From Bacteroidales bacterium (GTDB lineage: Bacteria > Bacteroidota > Bacteroidia > Bacteroidales > UBA932), in NCBI GenBank assembly GCA_017483985.1, contig JAFUUB010000021.1:1-45834 (forward strand): 45,834 nt of DNA. Reading direction: 5' to 3'. Below are positions 41,485 through 45,834 of this stretch, piece after piece. The notes beneath the pieces were generated by a model. The model saw nothing but the letters and a program-made list of their open reading frames with translations, was not told where the DNA came from and did not search any database. Within the stretch, counting starts at the first letter, position 1. Every line of letters begins with the position of its first letter. The translations under genes and the position numbers were made by a program.

Positions 41485-42018
41485 CTATTTGATCTTGGCG
41501 AGGAACTGCCGCATGGCGTCGAAGCTCTCCTTCTCGCTGAGCGGGCGGTCGGCCGGATCGGAGACGATCAGGTCGAAGGTGTTGCCCGGCAGCTGGATGC
41601 GCCCGACCTTGAACTTGGCCTGGGAGCACTTGGCCATGAACTCCAGGGGATAGTCGGTGCCGCGGATCAGGGAGATGAACAGGTCGGCCTCGGTGCCGAG
41701 CATCAGGTCGATCTTCTCCCGGGACGGCTTGCCGCACCAGTCGAGGTCTTTCTTGAGGACGGTATTGGTGATGCTGGTGATCAGGCGTTCCTCGCTGCCG
41801 ATCTTGCGGAAGTCGAAGAAGAAGATTTCGCCTTTGATGCCATAGTCCCGGAAGAAGGCCTGCAGGGCAATCTTGCAGGCGTCGAAGGAGGTGTCCTCGA
41901 CGTCGATGAAGGCGACGGCCGACTTGACCTGCCCCATCGGCAGGATGCCGGTCGGCGTCTTGCTCTCGAATTTCTTGAGATATTTCTTCCGGAAGAAGCT
42001 TTTTACTGAATCTACCAT
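41485..42018 (-). CDS. DUF6913 family protein
   Basis: A 177-residue cytoplasmic protein found widely in Bacteroidota with no known function. It starts with a basic helix (MVDSVKSFFRKKYLKKFESK), continues with an alpha/beta domain containing AVAFIDVEDTSFDAC, DLFISLIRGTDYPLEFMAK and FDLIVSDP, and ends in a short helix. The order of strands hints at a Rossmann-like fold but no nucleotide motif is visible. It lies between the PfkB kinase (6 bp) and the COG2426 gene (3 bp). Confidence 0.78.
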   Translation of the reverse strand: MVDSVKSFFRKKYLKKFESKTPTGILPMGQVKSAVAFIDVEDTSFDACKIALQAFFRDYGIKGEIFFFDFRKIGSEERLITSITNTVLKKDLDWCGKPSREKIDLMLGTEADLFISLIRGTDYPLEFMAKCSQAKFKVGRIQLPGNTFDLIVSDPADRPLSEKESFDAMRQFLAKIK

Positions 42019-42024
42019 AGGATT

Positions 42025-43020
42025 TTACTTCGTGTTGGCCGCGATCAGGTCGCGGATTTCCTGCTTGGCATCCCTCCAGCGGGGGATGTCGATTTTCGTG
42101 CCGATCACCTCGACCACCTTGGCGGCGATGATCGAGCCGATTTCCCCGCAGACCTTCAGCGGCATGCCGAGGGAATGGGCATAGAGGAAGCCGGCGGCAT
42201 AGGTGTCTCCGGCGCCGGTGGCGTCGACCGGGGTGGCCGGCCAGGGCTCGATGAAATGATACTCATCCCCGCTCTTGACCATGGAACCTTCCTTGCCGAC
42301 CTTGACGACGGCGATCCGGCACTGCCGGGCCAGTTCGTCCAGGGCCTCGCGCGGCTCCTTCTTGGTGAAGGCCTTGGCCTCGGATTCATTGGCGAAGACG
42401 ATGTCCACATAGTTCTCGACCAGGTTGTGGAAGAAGGCGTCGTTGGATTCGACGACGTTGTACGAGGCCATGTCGATCGAGATGATGCAGCCGGCGGCCT
42501 TGGCCATCCGGGCGGCCGTGGAAATCAGTTCCTGGTTCTGGACCAGGTAGCCCTCGATGTGGAAATAGTCATATCCTTCGAAAAACTCCGGGCGGAGGTC
42601 TTCCGGACCGAGTTCGAGGGTGGCGCCCATGTAGTCGGCGAAGGTCCGTTCGGCGTTGGCCCCGGTAATGAAGACCATGCAGCGGCCGGAGGACTTGGTG
42701 CCGTAGAGCATCGTCGCCTGGACCCCGTACTGCTCCATCGTGCTCTTGAACAGGTTGCCCAGTTCGTCGTTGCCGATCTTGCCGATGTAGCCCGACGGCA
42801 TGCCGAAGATGGCGGTGCAGGTAATCGTGTTGGCGGCGGAACCGCCGGGAACATACTTGACGCCGTACTCCTTCAGCGCATCCCAGATGCGGTCGCCGGT
42901 TTCCATGTCTACATGCTGCATGCTGCCCAGCGGCAGGTGGTATTTCTGCAGCAGGGTTTCGTCCGGCAGGACGGCCAGGATGTCGGTGAGGGCATTGCCG
43001 ATTCCGAGGATTGACTTCAT
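42025..43020 (-). CDS. PfkB-family sugar/adenosine kinase
   Basis: A 331-residue ribokinase-fold kinase. GGSAANTITCTAIFG (about 59-73) is the substrate-binding Gly-Gly region, and DATGAGDTYAAGFLYA (about 259-274) is the PfkB C-terminal signature holding the catalytic Asp and anion hole. The overall pattern is closest to the adenosine kinase-like group annotated in Bacteroidales; ribose or inosine/guanosine kinase activity are alternatives. It heads a three-gene minus-strand operon and has a -7 element 22 bp upstream. Confidence 0.85.
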   Translation of the reverse strand: MKSILGIGNALTDILAVLPDETLLQKYHLPLGSMQHVDMETGDRIWDALKEYGVKYVPGGSAANTITCTAIFGMPSGYIGKIGNDELGNLFKSTMEQYGVQATMLYGTKSSGRCMVFITGANAERTFADYMGATLELGPEDLRPEFFEGYDYFHIEGYLVQNQELISTAARMAKAAGCIISIDMASYNVVESNDAFFHNLVENYVDIVFANESEAKAFTKKEPREALDELARQCRIAVVKVGKEGSMVKSGDEYHFIEPWPATPVDATGAGDTYAAGFLYAHSLGMPLKVCGEIGSIIAAKVVEVIGTKIDIPRWRDAKQEIRDLIAANTK

Positions 43021-43041
43021 GATTCTACGAGTTGCAACCTA

Positions 43042-43049
43042 CAAATTTA
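43042..43049 (-). promoter_or_regulatory. -7 element of the PfkB kinase operon
   Basis: The minus strand reads TAAATTTG, matching TAnnTTTG, 22 bp before the ATG at 43020. It is back to back with the plus-strand element at 43071-43078. Confidence 0.5.
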
Positions 43050-43070
43050 GGCATTATTATTGATTTTCCG

Positions 43071-43078
43071 TACATTTG
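43071..43078 (+). promoter_or_regulatory. -7 element of the flippase-like gene
   Basis: TACATTTG matches TAnnTTTG, with TTTA (43046-43049) 21 bp upstream as a possible -33. Transcription would start near 43085, only about 6 nt before the ATG at 43091, giving a nearly leaderless mRNA and ruling out the TTG at 43076 as the start. Confidence 0.5.
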
Positions 43079-43090
43079 TATCGTCGTTTT

Positions 43091-44089
43091 ATGGAGAAGA
43101 AGACCAGAGACATCCTTGGATATGCCTTTTCCGCGGTCCTTGCCGTGGTCCTGCTGGGCTTTTCCTTCCGGGGGATCGCCTGGTCGGATTTCTGGCAGGG
43201 CGTGAAATCCTGCCGGTGGGAATGGATCGTGGCGGCCATGCTCCTCGGGCTGTGCTCCTATTGGCTGCGCGGCGTCCGGTGGCGGGAACTGCTCCTTCCG
43301 ATCGATGCTTCCACGCAACGGATCACCTGTTTCAATGCCGTGAATATCAGCTATGTGGCCAATATGGTCCTGCCCCGGCTCGGCGAGATCATCCGCTGCG
43401 GATACATTACCCGGCATGCTGCGCGGGAGGAAGACGGGCGCAGCAAGGCATCTTTTGACAAAGTGTTCGGGACCGTGGTCGTGGACCGGGTATGGGATAC
43501 CCTGACCATGGGGCTGCTGGCCCTGGGACTGCTGGCCCTGATGGGAAACCGGATCGGACAGGTCCTGGGAGGGGAGACGGTCCAGCGGGAGATCCAGGTC
43601 CCCTGGCTGCTGGGCGGAGTCGTCCTGGCCGGACTGGCCGCTTTGGCGGCGGTATGGTACGGCCGCGACCGCAACCGTTTCTGCGGGAAGGTCTGGGACT
43701 TTGTCCGGGGCATCTTCCAGGGAATGGCCAGCTGCCTGAAAATGAAGGGGTGGTGGAAATTCCTCCTGTATACCGCCCTGATCTGGGGATGTTACTGGCT
43801 GACCAGCGCCTGCGTGCTGGAATCGGTCCAGGGACGGCTGCCGGGCTTCGAGGCCCTGACCTTGTCTGATGCCTTCGTCCTGATGATTGTCGGTTCCCTC
43901 AGTTCCGTGATTCCCGTTCCCGGCGGCTTCGGAGCCTATCATTACCTGGTCTCGATGACGCTCAGTACCCTCTATGGCATTCCCACCGAGTACGGCCTGA
44001 TCTGGGCCACCCTCAGCCATGAATCGCAGGCGCTCGCCCAACTCCTCGCCGGCGGCGGGAGTTTCCTGCACGAAACGCTGCGGAAATAA
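43091..44089 (+). CDS. Flippase-like membrane protein (lysylphosphatidylglycerol synthase TM domain, UPF0104)
   Basis: A 332-residue polytopic membrane protein with about 7-8 helices. SYWLRGVRWRELL (about 57-69), NISYVANMVLPRLGEIIRCGY (about 85-105, split over the helix end) and SLSSVIPVPGGFGAYHY (about 276-292) are the conserved blocks of the LPG-synthase TM/YbhN family, without the catalytic domain of MprF. Such proteins are predicted lipid or glycolipid flippases. It stands alone on the plus strand; its stop codon directly abuts the stop of the convergent xth gene. Confidence 0.85.
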   Translation: MEKKTRDILGYAFSAVLAVVLLGFSFRGIAWSDFWQGVKSCRWEWIVAAMLLGLCSYWLRGVRWRELLLPIDASTQRITCFNAVNISYVANMVLPRLGEIIRCGYITRHAAREEDGRSKASFDKVFGTVVVDRVWDTLTMGLLALGLLALMGNRIGQVLGGETVQREIQVPWLLGGVVLAGLAALAAVWYGRDRNRFCGKVWDFVRGIFQGMASCLKMKGWWKFLLYTALIWGCYWLTSACVLESVQGRLPGFEALTLSDAFVLMIVGSLSSVIPVPGGFGAYHYLVSMTLSTLYGIPTEYGLIWATLSHESQALAQLLAGGGSFLHETLRK

Positions 44090-44839
44090 TTATTGCAGTT
44101 CCAATTCGACCGGGCAGTGGTCGGAACCGAAGATCTCGTTGTGGATTTCGGCGCCGGCAATGCGGTCCCGCAGGTTCTCTGAGACAAGGAAATAATCGAT
44201 GCGCCAGCCGGCGTCCTTGGCGCGGGCCTGGAAGCGGTAGGACCACCAGGAATACTTGACGACGCCCGGGTTGAGGGAGCGCCAGGAATCGATGAATCCG
44301 GCCTGCAGCAGTTCGCTGAATTTGGCCCGCTCCTCGTCGGTGAAACCGGCATTCCGGCGGTTCGTGGACGGGTTCTTCAGGTCGATCTCCTGGTGGGCGA
44401 CGTTGAGGTCGCCGCAGACGACCACGCCTTTGTGGGAGGCCAGTCCGCAGAGGTATGCACGGAAGTCATCTTCCCAGCGCATCCGGTAGTCCAGCCGGCG
44501 CAGCCCGTCCTGGCTGTTCGGCACGTAGACGCAGACCAGATAGAAATCCGGCATTTCCAGGGTGATGACACGGCCCTCGTGGTCATGTTCGTCGATGCCG
44601 ATGCCATAGCGCACCGACAGCGGTTCCCTCCGCGTGTAGATGGCCGTCCCGGAGTAGCCCTTCTTGTCGGCATAGTTCCAATAGGAGCGGTAGCCTTCAA
44701 ATTCGAGGTCCAGCTGGCCCTCCTGCATCTTGGTCTCCTGCAGGCAGAAGAAATCGGCATCCAGGGCCTTGAACGCTTCCTCGAATCCCTTGCCCGCACA
44801 GGCCCGCAGCCCGTTCACATTCCACGATATCAGTTTCAT
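44090..44839 (-). CDS. xth: Exodeoxyribonuclease III / AP endonuclease
   Basis: Base-excision-repair enzyme that cuts DNA at abasic sites and trims 3' blocks. The 249-residue protein has the complete endonuclease/exonuclease/phosphatase fold: MKLISWNVNGLRA (1-13), CLQETKM with metal ligand E35, VVVCGDLNVAHQEIDLKNP with the catalytic Asp, WRIDYFLVS and the C-terminal GSDHCPVELEL with D240/H241. The W-x-Y-R segment SWWSYRFQARAKDAGWR is typical of ExoA-type members. It lies 18 bp downstream of cysS and is probably co-transcribed with it. Confidence 0.94.
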   Translation of the reverse strand: MKLISWNVNGLRACAGKGFEEAFKALDADFFCLQETKMQEGQLDLEFEGYRSYWNYADKKGYSGTAIYTRREPLSVRYGIGIDEHDHEGRVITLEMPDFYLVCVYVPNSQDGLRRLDYRMRWEDDFRAYLCGLASHKGVVVCGDLNVAHQEIDLKNPSTNRRNAGFTDEERAKFSELLQAGFIDSWRSLNPGVVKYSWWSYRFQARAKDAGWRIDYFLVSENLRDRIAGAEIHNEIFGSDHCPVELELQ

Positions 44840-44857
44840 GGGGTCAGTCTGAATGGT

Positions 44858-45834
44858 TTATTCCAAGGTCCATTCGGGACCGTTCTTGGTATCCTTGACA
44901 GTGATGCCCAGGGCGCCCAGGGCATCGCGGATCGCGTCGCTCTTCGGCCAGTCCTTGGCCGCCTTGGCCGCTGCCCGCTCTTCCAGCACCATGTCCATCA
45001 GGCCCGCCACCACTTTCTGGTCCGTGCCTTCCGCCGCTTCGTCCCGCAGGCCCAGCACGCCGAAGACCACGTTGTCGAACAGCTGCACCAGGGCCTGCAA
45101 GTCGGCCTGGGCCAGCTTCGCCTTGCCTTCCTTCGCGGAATTGATGATCCGGACGGCATCGAAGAGATGCGCCAGGGCCACCGGGGTATTCAGGTCATCG
45201 CACAGGGCCTTGTAAACGTTCTCGAAAAGGTCCGCCACCTCGGCGGAAAGGCCTTCCGGAGCGCGGTCCGGGGCAACGGCGTCGATGTATTCGCCATACT
45301 CGAGCGCCAACGGCTTGGCACCCGCCAGCTTCACCAGGTCCTTGTAGGCCTGCAGGATCCGCTTGAGACCCTTCTCGGCCGCCTGCAGCGCTTCATTGGA
45401 GAAGTCGAGGGTGCCGCGGTAGTGGGCCTGGAGGATGAAGAACCGGATGGTCATGGGGGAGTAGGCCTGTGCGAGCTTCGGATGGTCGCCGGCGAAAAGC
45501 TGCGGCAGGGTGATGAAATTGCCCAGCGACTTGCCCATCTTCTGGCCGTTGATGGTGATCATGTTGTTGTGGACCCAGTAATGCACGCCGCCGGTGCCCC
45601 GGGACGCGACGTTCTGGGCGATCTCGCACTCATGGTGCGGGAACATCAGGTCCATGCCGCCGCCGTGGATGTCAAACTCATGGCCGAGGTATTTCTCGCC
45701 CATGACCGAGCACTCCAGGTGCCAGCCCGGGAAGCCTTCCCCCCACGGGGACGGCCACTTCATGATGTGCTGCGGCTCCGCTTTCTTCCAGAGGGCGAAA
45801 TCGTAGGGGCCTTCTTGTCGGACTGTCCGTCCAG
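44858..45834 (-). CDS. cysS: Cysteinyl-tRNA synthetase, C-terminal two thirds (partial, possible frameshift)
   Basis: Class I synthetase that charges tRNA-Cys. The minus-strand frame runs off the right window edge, so the N-terminus with HIGH is missing. The visible part has [39 protein letters not shown] (zinc-binding Cys/His ligands), the KMSKS loop as KMGKS in [12 protein letters not shown], and the helical C-terminal domain. Near the edge the expected family sequence switches frame: [10 protein letters not shown] is read in one frame and [15 protein letters not shown] in the next, with the break at the GGGG run 45806-45809. Either the gene carries a 1-base deletion or this is a sequencing error. 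Confidence 0.92.
   Translation of the reverse strand, partial: GRTVRQEGPYDFALWKKAEPQHIMKWPSPWGEGFPGWHLECSVMGEKYLGHEFDIHGGGMDLMFPHHECEIAQNVASRGTGGVHYWVHNNMITINGQKMGKSLGNFITLPQLFAGDHPKLAQAYSPMTIRFFILQAHYRGTLDFSNEALQAAEKGLKRILQAYKDLVKLAGAKPLALEYGEYIDAVAPDRAPEGLSAEVADLFENVYKALCDDLNTPVALAHLFDAVRIINSAKEGKAKLAQADLQALVQLFDNVVFGVLGLRDEAAEGTDQKVVAGLMDMVLEERAAAKAAKDWPKSDAIRDALGALGITVKDTKNGPEWTLE

Overview
The window looks like a chromosomal segment from a GC-rich member of the Bacteroidales (phylum Bacteroidota); the genus is not determined. The evidence is: TAnnTTTG -7 promoter elements in front of several operons, translation starts that mostly lack Shine-Dalgarno sequences, and families typical of this phylum (DUF4954, DUF5686, DUF6913, the RseC-rnfBCDGEA order, an alaS/M23/MerR neighbourhood, an MMPL-acyltransferase-methyltransferase fusion). 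I judged GC content by eye as roughly 60 percent, with AT-rich sequence concentrated at promoters and gene starts.

Layout. Positions 1-336 hold the start of alaS (minus strand, cut by the window edge). From 485 to 33626 every gene lies on the plus strand and almost all abut or overlap. Two membrane-anchored M23 peptidases, a MerR regulator, a coiled-coil zinc-ribbon protein, the replicative helicase DnaB, a DUF3108 protein and an RseC-like protein lead into a complete RNF complex (rnfB, C, D, G, E, A; 6470-11594). A small outer-membrane-type protein follows, and then, 9 bp later, a 21-gene aryl polyene (flexirubin-like) type II polyketide/fatty acid cluster (12108-33626).

The polyene cluster contains an O-methyltransferase, a free ACP and a fused ACP, three ketosynthases with intact Cys-His-His, two short ketosynthase-like proteins without a nucleophile, two hotdog dehydratases whose catalytic residues look complementary, a FabG-type ketoreductase, a CoA/ACP ligase for the aryl starter, a CrtI-like FAD enzyme, three acyltransferase domains, a glycosyltransferase, two hydrolases, a LolA-like carrier, an MMPL exporter fused to a PlsC domain and a truncated methyltransferase, a small EamA-type membrane protein and a DUF5686 outer-membrane protein. 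Together these would activate an aromatic acid, extend and reduce it to a polyene, esterify it to a lipid and move it to the outer membrane. No aromatic ammonia-lyase and no dialkylresorcinol genes (DarA/DarB) are seen in the window. The only internal gap above 80 bp (21034-21118) carries a promoter overlapped by a perfect 11-bp inverted repeat.

The right part (33623-45834) is ordinary chromosome in short operons on both strands: a DUF4954 operon with two unknown envelope genes, a Dcu-type C4-dicarboxylate transporter, a secreted nucleotide pyrophosphatase/phosphodiesterase, a compact FNT-family channel, tRNA-Arg(UCU), a 414-bp gene-free stretch full of inverted repeats, a PfkB kinase/DUF6913/COG2426 operon, a flippase-like membrane protein, exonuclease III, and cysS (cut by the right edge, with a probable 1-base frameshift near that edge). 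No mobile elements, phage genes or CRISPR arrays were found.
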